From: Pythium myriotylum
Lineage: Eukaryota; Oomycota; Peronosporomycetes; Pythiales; Pythiaceae
DNA length: 64,000 nucleotides
Assembly: GCA_023091665.1 (NCBI GenBank)
Contig: JALJCQ010000009.1
Location: 2,666,001-2,730,000 of the forward strand
Direction: 5' to 3'
Below are positions 51,977 to 62,281 of the stretch, piece by piece; positions within the stretch are counted from its first letter, which is position 1; each line of letters begins with the position of its first letter. Position numbers and translations under genes: made by a program. The notes below the pieces were generated by a model that saw only the letters and a program-made list of their open reading frames with translations, was not told where the DNA came from and searched no databases.

Positions 51977-52705
51977 ATGGGGAACTCAGGCTCGCTTCTC
52001 AAGGTCCCGCTCGTGCCTCAGAGCCAGCCAGTTCGCTCGACGCGGTCAAGTCTGACCAGTCGAAGCGCCGTCTCGTTGACTGTGGAGCTCACAGGGATGA
52101 ACACGACGTTCCGCATCTTCGACGCCAACACCGGGGCCCTCCTCCATGACCTCCAGCCCTCGGCAGGCAGCACCATGCGAACGATCTGTTCGGCCTCCGG
52201 CGTTCCTGTCGCCACCATGTTGCCGACGAAAGGAGGTTACGATGTATACGACGGCACGGATACGAATGTTGAGCCCGTGGCTGTGATAAGAGCCACGGCA
52301 AAGCCAGGCTTCGCACCGTTCGTTTATGCGGAATTCGAACAGCGCTCGGTGCCGGGTAAATCGGGAGAGAGTTGTCGAGTGGTTGTCGAAGGATTCGGTG
52401 AAGACCGCGTGGTCCTCGTGGGGCTGGAGCGTGGGGGAAACTTCACTCCGATCCCGAGAGAGAAAAAGAACCGCGAACCATACGGCACAATTGTCGGTCG
52501 CTTCCGTCGTCCCAAGACCGATGGAGTCGTCTTTGAAGGTCGCGAGAAGATGTACATCGAGGTCGAGGCTGGCGTTGACCTCACGTTACTCGCGATGCTG
52601 TGGTGCGTGCGATATGAGATGTACTACAAGAGCGTGGTTGGCGGTGGGGCCTTCACCAAGTTTATCAAGTCGGATCTCTACGGAGAATACAATACACAAT
52701 CATAG
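51977..52705 (+). CDS. LURP-one-related protein with N-myristoylation signal (MGNSGS)
   Basis: 242 residues. MGNSGSLL fits the N-myristoylation pattern MGxxxS. The tubby-like/LOR fold is shown by FRIFDANTGALLHDLQPS, YDVYDGTD, FVYAEFEQRS, CRVVVEGF, GTIVGRFRRPK and the terminal helix MYIEVEAGVDLTLLAMLW. It is the most diverged in strand sequence of the four myristoyl-type copies. Predicted to sit on the inner face of a membrane through the lipid and the domain; this is inferred. Confidence 0.78.
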   Translation: MGNSGSLLKVPLVPQSQPVRSTRSSLTSRSAVSLTVELTGMNTTFRIFDANTGALLHDLQPSAGSTMRTICSASGVPVATMLPTKGGYDVYDGTDTNVEPVAVIRATAKPGFAPFVYAEFEQRSVPGKSGESCRVVVEGFGEDRVVLVGLERGGNFTPIPREKKNREPYGTIVGRFRRPKTDGVVFEGREKMYIEVEAGVDLTLLAMLWCVRYEMYYKSVVGGGAFTKFIKSDLYGEYNTQS

Positions 52706-52845
52706 TAACACAGTGTGAAGCAGACGAGTGGACCCTCTTTCGTTCACATTCGGAAGAAGTCATGCCTGTAGATGACTTCGTTGAAACAATCTCAGCTATT
52801 CTACACACTCTGAGATGTGCCACGACCGTGCCGGCCATGTGGCAT

Positions 52846-52878
52846 GGTCTATGATCCCCATGATGAGGATCATAGACC
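52846..52878. repeat. Perfect hairpin, 12-bp arms
   Basis: GGTCTATGATCC at 52846-52857 and its exact complement at 52867-52878, with a 9-base loop. Confidence 0.95.
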
Positions 52879-52879
52879 G

Positions 52880-52902
52880 TGAGTCATGAGGCTCATGACT
52901 CA
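52880..52902. repeat. Perfect hairpin, 11-bp arms
   Basis: TGAGTCATGAG-G-CTCATGACTCA. It overlaps an alternative pairing, CATGAGGC with GCCTCATG, so two structures compete. Confidence 0.95.
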
Positions 52903-53226
52903 GCCTCATGCTGACGCAGAGGTGCGACGAACCCAGAGACATCTTCCTTGGCAGATGACGGAGCCATTCGGACATCCTTGCCCACAAAACCAAATTTTCG
53001 TGATTCATGTTTCTCATCGATTTTCAGTAGCTTATACATTTTATCGATTATGAGAGTTTAAAAGACCAGCCTGTCAACCGAGTCCAACAAGGGTGGGGGT
53101 ACGTATATCATTTATTGTAGGTATCACTGACACTGTTGGACTCACCCTCGAGCTGTAGCCATCTGTGGAATCCCACTCGAGAACGAAAGGTCCTCTGCAT
53201 TTCGAAATTATCAGCAGCAAAGCGCG

Positions 53227-53889
53227 ATGGGCATCTACAATTCACACGAAGAGCGTCTCGCGATCCCGCTCTACGCACAATCTCCGTTCCTCGCCACAGA
53301 GAATGGAAGTATCGCCCAAAAGTTCACCTCACTTCGCATCGTGACCAAGGCGTTCAGTCTAAGACACAAGCTCGTGGATGCTGAGACTGGTCTCCACGTA
53401 TTTGATCTCAAGACCCCCGGCTTCGGAGGACGGCGTGTGCTTAAGACTGCCGGTACCAACGAGTGGCTGATAAGCTGCAAACAGAGAGCGAGCTCCAATC
53501 GTTACAGCGTCTACACTGGGCGCAATAAAGACACGGCCAGCTTCGAGATTGGAGTCTTGCGCCCGGCGACTCCTTCGATGGTTATGTGGGCCGACTTTTA
53601 TGATCGACTTTCCGGAGAGCTGTGCCGACTTATTCTTCTGGGGAACTCAAGTGACGATGTCGTGGTATTCTTCCTCGAGCGTGGTCGGACGATGTTGGGT
53701 GAGGTGCCGAAACACGACGACCTGTTGAGCGGCCGTTTCCAGGCTATCGCGAGGATCCGAAGGTTTCACATTCCCAAGTTCTTCTCTATCCCAGAGCACT
53801 ACATCGAGGCTGCTCCCGGTGTGGACATGACCGTGCTCGCGTTGATGTGGTTACTTCGAAGTATGATCGAGGAAAAGGCGCGTGACTGA
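53227..53889 (+). CDS. LURP-one-related protein with N-myristoylation signal (MGIYNS)
   Basis: 220 residues. MGIYNSHEERL carries Gly2 and Ser6. The fold runs through HKLVDAETGLHVFDLKTP, RYSVYTGRNKD, WADFYDRLSGELCRLILL and VVVFFLERGR to the helix HYIEAAPGVDMTVLALMWL. It is closely related to the gene at 55559 (shared NSHEERL, PLYAQ, PFLATENGSI-type start and EHYIEAAPGVD end), so the two are a younger tandem pair, now separated by a transposon remnant. Confidence 0.82.
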   Translation: MGIYNSHEERLAIPLYAQSPFLATENGSIAQKFTSLRIVTKAFSLRHKLVDAETGLHVFDLKTPGFGGRRVLKTAGTNEWLISCKQRASSNRYSVYTGRNKDTASFEIGVLRPATPSMVMWADFYDRLSGELCRLILLGNSSDDVVVFFLERGRTMLGEVPKHDDLLSGRFQAIARIRRFHIPKFFSIPEHYIEAAPGVDMTVLALMWLLRSMIEEKARD

Positions 53890-54247
53890 TCTGAGACGGA
53901 GGATAGCAACTCTATGTTTTAAAGTCTCTTGGGGAAGTGGGCGAATTGATTATCCCACCAGCAAAGCCGGAAACTTGGCGGCATGCGTTCCTCAGTAGTG
54001 TACGCAAACACAGAACTAGTCTGTTTGATGTATCTTAATGTCAAGAAAAGTGCGCAACATCAAAATTGAACTTGAATACAGTTAGTTGTCCTCGCGATCG
54101 TGTGCCAGTTTTGTCGACATCTACGGCTTATAAACTGTGCGGGGAAACTGTGGGGGTGAGCCGAGCGACGCAAGAACAACAACAAAATTTGTAGATTATC
54201 TGTAATTTTCGATAAATGATGATCACAATTTGAACTAATATCAACTA
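53890..54247. other. AT-rich spacer left of the transposon
   Basis: About 360 bases, no gene seen. Ends at the TA target site of the element. Confidence 0.5.
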
Positions 54248-54411
54248 ACGTAAACTCTCAGATAAAAGACCGGTCTTTTATTAAATTTTAGGCCGCCGTG
54301 TCCGGAATTTAGTGACATTGGTCTTATATTCAAGCGGTCTTATATTTCCTACGGGTCAATCAACGTTATATCATCAAAGGCCTAACAAAGGACATCACCT
54401 TCACCAATATG

Positions 54412-55136
54412 TGGTGGCTGTACAGGATCACCATCACTTACACAGTTCCACGCATTTCGAAACGCTTGGCCGTGGACGTCGTGTCGACTGATGTGCCACT
54501 CATCTATGTTGTCTACAAACCCCGCTCGCTTGATCGACGTTTGAATAACACTATCAGGAACCGCACGCCACGCATCCCTGACCCATGATGGCAGGACATC
54601 GACTGACGGAGGCTTTGGATTCCCTCCTCGTGTGTATTGGACCTTCTCCGATCGCTTCTACATGTCAATCAATGGTCCAATGTTGTCCCCATTGATTGAC
54701 ATGTGGAAGCGATCGGACAAGGTCTTGTAGATTCCAATACGGCGTCATTCCACCAGGAATGACACATGCAGCGATGTGGCGTTTTGCACAGTGCGCTTTC
54801 ACATTTTTCCAATGTGGGCTCTCATTGAGTCCCACACGAGATGCTTGGGTCCCGTCCGCAGTGCCGGTAGCGCGAGGTCAATCCATTTGGTGTGCACACT
54901 CTGATCTACACACGCACGTTTCTGCTGAAGCACGATGCATCCATTCACATGGGTCATGGTTGGCTCACGCCCTTTCCAGATAAGCATGGGTGGCTGGCGG
55001 TTGCCACTCGCGGTGACCGAAAGGATGGCAGTGATCCGCATTCATGACGAGCGCCGATCTCGTTCACAGTTTGATGTCTTGGATCCTCGAAATATACAGC
55101 AGTCTCATCCATCAAGACTGTGCACTCCGGGTTCAT
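54412..55136 (-). pseudogene. Broken DDE_1 (pogo-like) transposase
   Basis: Minus-strand fragments in order: VLMDETAVYFEDPRHQTV (first catalytic Asp region), ITAILSVTASGNRQPPMLIW, WIDLALPALRTG with LVWDSMRAHIG (second Asp), then PYWNLQDLVRSLPHVNQWG, and after a break TRGGNPKPPSVD and SWVRDAWRAVPDSVIQTSIK, the usual end of pogo/Tigger transposases. The N-terminal DNA-binding domain is missing. The frame is shifted and interrupted, including by a 36-base inverted duplication at 54640-54725. Confidence 0.85.
54640..54725. repeat. Inverted duplication inside the transposase
   Basis: Arms of about 36 bases (core TCCGATCGCTTC and ATGTCAATCAATGG with complements) pair with two mismatches around a short spacer and interrupt the transposase frame. 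Confidence 0.9.
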
Positions 55137-55558
55137 TGATGGACGTAACGGCCCACGTTCGAATTCGATTCAATTCTGCCAGCATTTTGCCCACATGTCA
55201 CATATTCCAAGCGGTCTTGTATTCAGGCGGTCTTGTATTTCTGCACTTGGTCTCTGCGTGAGTCACTATATCGAGGAGGTCTTGTATTCCATAGAGGTCT
55301 TTTATTTGAGAGAATACGTTATTAATAGATCCACTTCCTCCATCAGCTCGAGCAATAACTCATAAATAGTACAATCGACTATGAAGGTTTACTTACGAAT
55401 TCTGACCTGTCCATGCTCCTGTCCAACGAGTATGTCGTCAGTGTGTGACAGATGTACCCATGATATGCATTGATGGGTCCACTGGCCAGGAGACGCAATC
55501 TACGTGATCCTCCATTTCCCAAATCGCTCGCGATCCGTCAGCAGCTACTCCTTCCACC

Positions 55559-56254
55559 ATGGGCTCTTCAAATTCGCACGAAGAACGCCTCACGGTCCCG
55601 CTTTACGCCCAGCCCCCCTTCCTCGCTACGGACAACGGCAGTATTGTCCAGAAGTTCACCTCTCTCTGCCTTCAGACCAAGTCCTTTAGCTCGACGTTAC
55701 GACTCGTGGACGCCGAGAGCGGCGCTCATGTGTTCGATTTCAAGTATTCGGGGTGGGGAACCCGCCGCATGCTCAAGACGCCAGATGATCGCTGTCTCAT
55801 GAGCTACAAGGGAAAGAGTTTCTCAAGCGGCTACCGCGTCTACACCGGCGAGGACAAAGAGAACCCGACGTTCGAGATCGCAAACAAAAAGATGATCTAT
55901 GCTGAGTTTTATGACCGACTCTCCGGCGAACTCTGTCGAGTCATCCTCAGCGGGCGAACGTATGATCGTGTCGTCATTTTCTACATGCAGCGAGGACGAG
56001 CGTCGCTCGGTCCTCTGCCAAAGCGCGACGAATTAGAAAATGGCCAGTTTCAGGCCATTGGACGCATTCGATCGCCTTTTGGCAAGGCGTTTTCCGCCCC
56101 GGAGCATTTTATTGAGGCTGCGCCTGGCGTGGACATTACGCTGCTGTTGACAATGGCGCTTATTCGGCATGACATCGAACGCCGCCGCAACTCGAACGAC
56201 TCCTCGACAGATCCGGCAAGCGGGCATTCCATTGCGATCAGCACCGTTCCATGA
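55559..56254 (+). CDS. LURP-one-related protein with N-myristoylation signal (MGSSNS)
   Basis: 231 residues. MGSSNSHEERL has Gly2 and Ser6; the ATG has a good context (CACCATGGG). LOR/tubby-like fold: LRLVDAESGAHVFDFKYS, YRVYTGEDKEN, YAEFYDRLSGELCRVILS, VVIFYMQRGR and helix HFIEAAPGVDITLLLTMAL. It is the closest relative of the gene at 53227, with an extra Asn/Ser-rich C-terminal tail. Confidence 0.82.
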   Translation: MGSSNSHEERLTVPLYAQPPFLATDNGSIVQKFTSLCLQTKSFSSTLRLVDAESGAHVFDFKYSGWGTRRMLKTPDDRCLMSYKGKSFSSGYRVYTGEDKENPTFEIANKKMIYAEFYDRLSGELCRVILSGRTYDRVVIFYMQRGRASLGPLPKRDELENGQFQAIGRIRSPFGKAFSAPEHFIEAAPGVDITLLLTMALIRHDIERRRNSNDSSTDPASGHSIAISTVP

Positions 56255-56761
56255 TGTGGAACTGAGAACGCCATTGCTGAGACCAAACCCCGTGACCCTC
56301 CGCATGATGGAGCCAAAACAATCGATATGACAAGGACTCGCCTGTGGGCTCCCCAGTGCTTAGAGCCTGAACACAGCCAAGAGAACTACCAAGTATCTAT
56401 GTCGTTCACGCTGATGTAACGCAACAGATTTCAACTTTCACCATCATAGCCACACACACCTATAGCCCCTGCTAACCTTGGCGCCCGCTCCAATACATTT
56501 TGTCTGCGAAGTGCTTTCCTCCATTATTCAATGGGTTCGATGAGTCCTGACACACTTCTCTATCGTCATCAGCTCTACTCGCAATTTGATTAGACAATGG
56601 TAGAAAACTCGCTGGTTCAAGCTTTGTTAGCCCATGTGGACTGTTACGTTCGACGACAGCACGGCTGGGCGTAATCCCGTACGACTGTTCTGGGTTCAGT
56701 GGGATTCCGCACTTTGATGATACAGTGTCTATAGTCGCCCTACTGCAACGTCGGCAGTGTT
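56255..56761. other. Spacer, about 500 bases
   Basis: No gene or repeat seen apart from the promoter element listed next. Confidence 0.4.
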
Positions 56762-56775
56762 CTCATTCATCAATC
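56762..56775 (+). promoter_or_regulatory. Oomycete Inr-like element of LOR gene 5
   Basis: CTCATTCATCAATC matches CTCATTYYNCAWTT with two mismatches, 32-45 bases before the ATG. Confidence 0.5.
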
Positions 56776-56806
56776 GCACACCAAGTCAACACCTCCGCAC
56801 ACGATC

Positions 56807-57487
56807 ATGGGAGCCAAGTATTCGACAGAACTACTGCAGGTTCCTCTTCACCCGGTAGCTCCGCCAGCTCGCTTAAGCCTGTGGAGTAATGTAGCCACTG
56901 TGCCGACTTCGTGGCGCATTCGCGTTCCTACTTGGACTTCGAACGTCCAAGTCTTTGAGAGTAAGACGAATCTCTTGCTCTATGAGATCAAGGCGAAGAC
57001 TCTCAGTACACGCTACAACCTCCACGCTTCAAGCGGCGAAACGCTCATGAGTATGAAAGGCAGAGTTTTAAAAGAGGAATATCGTCTCTACGAAGGCGCC
57101 GAGACCGAGCACGTCCACTCGTCAATCCGCGTTCGCTATGGGATGCTGTCGAGCTCGGTCGTGGTCTATTGTGATTTTACGGATCGCGAGTCTGGTCGTG
57201 CTTGTCGACTTTTAATGGAAGGGGATCTGTCGGACCGCGTCGCGGTAGTTTATTTCGCGAGCAGCGAGGATTCCCAGCCTCTGCCCCCAGTGGAGAAGAA
57301 GAACAATGTCTCTCACGCCAGCTACACCGCCGTCGGTCGCCTCCACCAGCCCAAACAGTCGGATAACGACGTCGTTCTCGAAGCGGCTCCAGGCGTGGAC
57401 GCCACGCTCGTTTTCTTTCTCTGGCTCGCACGTTTCGATCTCCACACGCAGATTGAGGTCGCAGCGGGTACTGCCGGCACCAGCTAG
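56807..57487 (+). CDS. LURP-one-related protein with N-myristoylation signal (MGAKYS)
   Basis: 226 residues. MGAKYSTELL carries Gly2 and Ser6. Strands WRIRVPTWTSNVQVFESKTN, EYRLYEGAETEH, YCDFTDRESGRACRLLMEGD, VAVVYFASSED and YTAVGRLHQPK lead to the terminal helix LEAAPGVDATLVFFLWLARF. It is the last and most divergent copy in the cluster. The conserved GVD before the helix is kept in all live members. Confidence 0.8.
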   Translation: MGAKYSTELLQVPLHPVAPPARLSLWSNVATVPTSWRIRVPTWTSNVQVFESKTNLLLYEIKAKTLSTRYNLHASSGETLMSMKGRVLKEEYRLYEGAETEHVHSSIRVRYGMLSSSVVVYCDFTDRESGRACRLLMEGDLSDRVAVVYFASSEDSQPLPPVEKKNNVSHASYTAVGRLHQPKQSDNDVVLEAAPGVDATLVFFLWLARFDLHTQIEVAAGTAGTS

Positions 57488-57565
57488 AAACGAAGCAGAA
57501 GTTGGAGCAGCTCAGTAGTACTATTCACCCTCTATCTACGGACTTTTCCATATCCAAAAACGCTT

Positions 57566-57580
57566 CCCATTGGCTATAAT
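57566..57580 (+). promoter_or_regulatory. CCAAT/TATA-like box before the TBP-like gene
   Basis: CCCATTGGCTATAAT combines an inverted CCAAT and a TATA-like run, 28 bases before the ATG at 57608. Confidence 0.45.
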
Positions 57581-57607
57581 TCGTGGAAGACCCGACCACG
57601 CTTGGAG

Positions 57608-58768
57608 ATGGCGAATGATGGGGCTCGAATGGACGCGCTGGACGAGCCCGCCAGCGCTCCGTGGACGCTCGCGCGTCTCGAAGAGCTCGGCGTGAAGCTG
57701 CGCTCAGTGTAGGCGCTTGTGCCCTGTCTCTACGCGGTCGACATCTCAGCGGCTGACGCGTTCGTGTCTTATCCGCTCAGCAATGTGCTCGCCCACGGAG
57801 AGCTACGCGAGCCCATCGACGCCAAGAGGCTCGCGCTGCTCGTGCGCAACGCCGACTACCGGCCTCGCGTACGTAAATCAATCGCTTAAGGAAGGTTTTT
57901 TCCGTTTGCGTTTGTTGATCGATGGATGCTCCAAAAGGGCTTTGGCGCCGTCGTGATCCGCTTCGACGAACCGAAAGGCTCGGTGCTCGTGTACAAGAGC
58001 GGCAAAGTGCGTGTCGAGCTTGCAGTCCACGGTGGCTCCAGTTGACTAATCGACTAATACTGGTGTTCTTTCAGTTCATCATCGTTGGATCCAAGACTCC
58101 CGCGAATGCCAAACTTACTCTTGACAAGTTTGTGGCAATGCTTCAGGTATTGTGGTGCTGATTCTCCAAACGTTCGTCCTCGACGATGAGCTCAGCTTTG
58201 TGCGATATGGATTTCGTTATAGAAAGTCGACTACCCGCATCAAGTTGCCAAGTTCGTCATCGCCAACATCGTGAACGCGACAGATCTCAAATTCTCAGTT
58301 CGCCTGGAAGGGCTCCAAGCCGCGCATTTGCGACACTGCAGCGTTCGTCTCCACCTTAAAAAGCGGCATAGCCTGATCAAAACTGACGCGCGCATTTTTC
58401 AACTAGTACGAACCAGAGCTATTTCCTGGGCTCATTTACCGGATGCTCGATCCGAAAATCACAATATTGGTATTTATCTCGGGAAAGGTTGTGCTAACTG
58501 GCGCAAAGGTACGTCGCGTAGTGGCGTGCTGTTCGCGTGGAATATCTCTTGAATTAGCACTTGTGTTTTGTAGAAGCAAGAAGATGCAGAGCGGGCACTA
58601 TGTAAACTTTTCCCCGTGTTTCTTATGTACCGACTTCGTTATGACAGTGATGACGACTCACTTGACTCGAGTAGCGACAGCGACCACGGTGCAGAAGGTG
58701 ATGATGAAGCTATGGAGGGCGACAACGATGACGAACTCCGTTGGGACGATTCTGCGCTCGACCTATGA
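57608..58768 (+). pseudogene. TBP-like (TATA-binding-protein-related) gene, six exons, in-frame stop
   Basis: Exons 57608-57868, 57938-58006, 58075-58146, 58223-58342, 58407-58508 and 58574-58768. Introns are 64-76 bases, mostly with good donors, and all phase 0. Both halves of the TBP saddle are recognisable: YRPRGFGAVVIRFDEPKGSV...FIIVGSK and [44 protein letters not shown]. It is clearly diverged from canonical TBP and has an added acidic C-terminus ([20 protein letters not shown]...). Codon 35 is TAG (57710-57712) and no later in-frame ATG precedes the first repeat, so as written the gene is interrupted. It may be a young pseudogene, a sequencing error or a wrong first exon. The other exons look under coding constraint. 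Confidence 0.75.
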
Positions 58769-58868
58769 CTTAACCGTAGCAACGAAACGATTTTTGATCT
58801 TGTATTCGATGTGGACTAAGAACAATACTATCTGCCTCGACGCATTCCCTACTTCTGTATCGTGTGTC

Positions 58869-61361
58869 TTACGCGAGGTAGTTGTACATCTGTGCGTTCG
58901 TCGGATCGCGTTCAAGATACTCGCGATCGATAAGACTTTCAATTCGTCGCTTGATATCTGCGGCCTTCGCAGGGAACTTCACTTGCTCGAAGATTTGCGT
59001 CATGAGCATCTGGTGGGAGAGCTTCTTCCGTGACTTCATGATGCGAACAATGGCGGCATCGACTTGGTATTGGCGGTCGCGGAAGACGCGCTCGTGGGTG
59101 TCCTCGTTCTCTTCCTTGGTCTCTTTCATCTGAATAGAGTTGATCTTAATGCGGTAGAGCTGATTCGTGAAGCCCGCGTTGAAGCTGAAGACGTCGTCAT
59201 CGCCAACATCCTTTCCCTTGGGGTGCTTCTGGAGCACACGGACCTTGCCGCATGCTAGGGATTGTAGAGTTCGTCGAAGCTCCCCATCCTCTATCCGTGT
59301 TTGCTCTTTGATGTCTTTGAAACTGACCTCGGTTGCGGTGTTGAAACAAAGTAGCACGACAGTCTGGAAGAGCGAGACCTGCAGTTCCTTCTTGCCAGAC
59401 GGAAATACCGCCTTCACAATGCAGTGTGCAAGTGAGTGTTGCCACTGAAGCTGGCGGCCTTGGTACTTGGAGGAGTAAAATTTCTCGAAGACCTCTTTCA
59501 GTGGCACGAGAGAGGGTGGGACAGTGATCTCCACAGCTGGATATGGTGGCCAAAAGCCCGTAGTGAGAACTTGTACATGCATATCGACAACGCCACGCCC
59601 AAGTTTTTCCAGTGCAAGCCTACACGAGTGAGACTGAAAATGAGAGGGGGAGTCAGGATGAAGAAATGACAAGCGAGAGCATTACCTGCTGGGTGCGTGT
59701 TGCTGAAACTGAGCCATCACACTCTGCGATAGATCGATGTCTTTGAACATTCCCTCAAGCTGAGAGCAAGACAATACGGAGTGAGCAGGTGGAACGACCC
59801 AAACTAACCTCCCAAACAGTAATTACCTTGTTGGTAAAGGAGCTGCCACATTCGGTCTTCAGCTTTGAGAGCATCAGCTTCTCAAGATCGAAAGAAGCGC
59901 TCTTTCCGACCAAAAGGCGCTTTGCCAGGTCCTTCTTGTAGAAGGCCTCGAACACATCTTTGCCTTGGATGTACCGGAAAATGACCATGACTTGATCCAA
60001 CACGTTTTCGACTTCAGCTTCGCTACCACCCTTGTTTCCAGTACGCAGCTTGGCATCGACAAACTTAGCGACAAGCTCAGCTGGACGACTCGCTCGGACA
60101 TTCACTGCATACTCCATCGCTGACTTGACCGCGAAGGCGAAGTCAGGGTCTGAGTGGAACGACTCACTGAGGATTTTGTCGATATCCGCTTTCAACTGCA
60201 GCAGCTTCTCGACGAGGGTTTTGTCCTGCTCCACATCCATGACAAGGGCTGAGACTTTCTTCTTGATATAGTTCGTAAACGCGAGTCTAAGATCCTTCAC
60301 AGCATCCACCCGGCTAAACAACGCAAACATGCGTTTCAAATCTTCAACGCGACCTCCGTCCATGAGCGCATCGAAACCTCTCTCAAGAAGCATCGCAGTA
60401 TGGGGTTGCAAGAGTTTCGTCTCGACGACGTGGATCAGTTGTTTTTTCGTTGATGGGTCCAGGTAATGCACGACACGGTCGCTCTCTTCGTGGAGCCGCT
60501 TCTCGACGTGCAGCAAGAACTGAGGTACATCAGATGAAGCACTCGCGTTCACGCCTTCTGCAGTGTAGAATCGCTCACTGGCATCCAAGAAGGGGCTTTC
60601 GAACCGCGAGTGGTACAGCTGTAGCGCCAGCAGCATGCGCAAAAGATTGTGTAGGAAGCTGCGGTTGACGGCCTCGCCCTTGCGCTCACGCTCGATCAAC
60701 TCGAGGAGGTTCTGAATGAGTTTTGACTCGACATGCTTGCGCTCCGTGATGTTTTGACGGAGGACGTTCAATCCCATTTCCCAAATCGAAGCCACGTGAG
60801 GCGTCTGCACGACGTATGTTCGGTCTAGATACATAAAGATCGTTCGGATCACGAGCATATCATCGCAGTGGTCTTCCCAGAGCGTGTGCACGGCTTCAAG
60901 GAACGGAGAGACGTCGCTCCCACTGATCGTCGAGCCGTCAAGGTCCTGCAGCGCCTCCACACGGGACTTGATAAACGCCGCGGAAGTTCCTTCGAGTTTT
61001 TTGTACAGACTAGAGCAACGCAAGCGCATTTGAGTGGCCATATAACCATCCCAATCCCGTGCATGCACACATACCTCGCCGACATCTTCCACGTGCACAA
61101 ATCCTCGACTGATCGATAGAGTTCTTCGCGGCTGAGCGCCGAGGTTTGCTTGCTGTGGACGGCGTGGAGCGCGGTCTCGAGCTTCTTCCACGTCTCTTCT
61201 TCAAAGGCCTCGGGCAGCTTGGGCGTGACTTTGAAAGGTTTGATCACCATCTTCTTTTTCGCGCCGCCGAGTTTGAGCGCGTCGTTGCGCTTGACGGCCG
61301 CGCTGAAGCCGCCGCCGGACGGCAGACCCGAGCGGCCGTTCGCTCCGGAGGCTGGGAACAT
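58869..61361 (-). CDS. CUL4: Cullin-4 ubiquitin ligase scaffold
   Basis: Exons 61361-61075, 61009-59827, 59759-59686 and 59619-58869; introns 65, 67 and 66 bases. All phases agree and give 764 residues, the usual CUL4 length. CUL4 signatures: [75 protein letters not shown] and the neddylation site IVRIMK (Lys about 710) followed by the winged-helix end [14 protein letters not shown]4 joins DDB1-DCAF adaptors to RBX1 to ubiquitinate targets in DNA repair, replication and chromatin control. Its 3' end faces the TBP-like gene with only 100 bases between stops. Confidence 0.93.
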
Positions 61362-62281
61362 GGCGAAGAGAGCGGGCGGCGCGTGGGGGGCGGACAGGGC
61401 GCGGCGATCTTGCGCGTGGCCTTCGGCGCTCTTCCGAGACGATGTCGGTCAAGAGCTCTTGGGAGGAGCGCAAAGGGCGAATACTAGAGCCCCTCGGCAA
61501 AGTACGAAGGGATATATCCAACAAGGGGGTGTTGTGTGTTTTTTACATGCCGGTTGTAATTATCAACTGTGATTGGATGAAAAGATTTCTTGAAATTCAT
61601 GTTTGTTCTGAGGGGGGATTTCGGGGGATTTCAGCATCCGTGTGAAATCGCGATTTGACATGGCGTGTCAAATCGAAAAATCGATCTCCAAGAGTCACCA
61701 TGACAAACTCAGCAACGCGAGAGCTCAACGTGCCTCGCTCTTCTAGCCACGTGAGCTAGCGTCTCATAGTGAGTGTATACACATGAGGCTACGTCACTTT
61801 AAATGGCGTCCGCGGGCCAATAATGGCTGGGATAGTTCGTGACACATCGGAGACGAAGACACGCGGCGGCTTACCAAACAGTCCTCCGGCAGCAATCCTC
61901 GGACAGCTCTCGCGGGGCCAACACTCGCGTTTGTGGTCTGCATCAACACGTGGAGCTCCTCGTGCGGCGTCGTGAGCAATGTCAGAATGGAAATGGTGCT
62001 ATGGCCACGCACTCGCACCGAGCCAACTTCAACGGGAGCTCGCTGTCGTGTAAACAGATTGCGAAACAGTTTTAAACACGTAGTTTCATACAAATATTTG
62101 GGTGCAGACATCAGCGACTCCCAGAGTAAATCGACATGTTTTGAACACCTGTGTTTAGAACAAAGGATCCACTAAGTGACAACAAGAGCTGTTCACGAAA
62201 CTCGGGAGCTGGTCGCCACCATGCGAGCAGGCCAATTGCCAATTGCCCGAGCACCGGACACTCGCCGATCGCCCAGTCCCC
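61362..62281. other. Divergent promoter spacer between CUL4 and acyl-CoA oxidase
   Basis: About 920 bases. A duplicated CCAATTG (CCAATTGCCAATTGCC, 62232-62247) lies 35-50 bases before the oxidase ATG. Otherwise no gene is seen. Confidence 0.5.

Larger units (their letters stand above)
52706..53226. other. Spacer with tandem hairpins
   Basis: About 520 bases without a gene; carries the two adjacent hairpins at 52846-52902. Confidence 0.5.
54248..55319 (-). mobile_element. pogo-like (Tc1/mariner superfamily) DNA transposon remnant
   Basis: Terminal inverted repeats of 24-25 bases (left 54248-54271, right 55296-55319; three mismatches; inner part ATAAAAGACC) are flanked by TA on both sides (54246-54247 and 55320-55321), the expected target duplication. 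Several GGTCTT(A/G)TATT(C/T)-type subterminal repeats lie at 54332, 54348, 55213, 55228, 55279 and 55296. It encloses a broken DDE_1 transposase on the minus strand. About 1.07 kb is too short for a complete element, so it is internally deleted and not autonomous. Confidence 0.85.
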
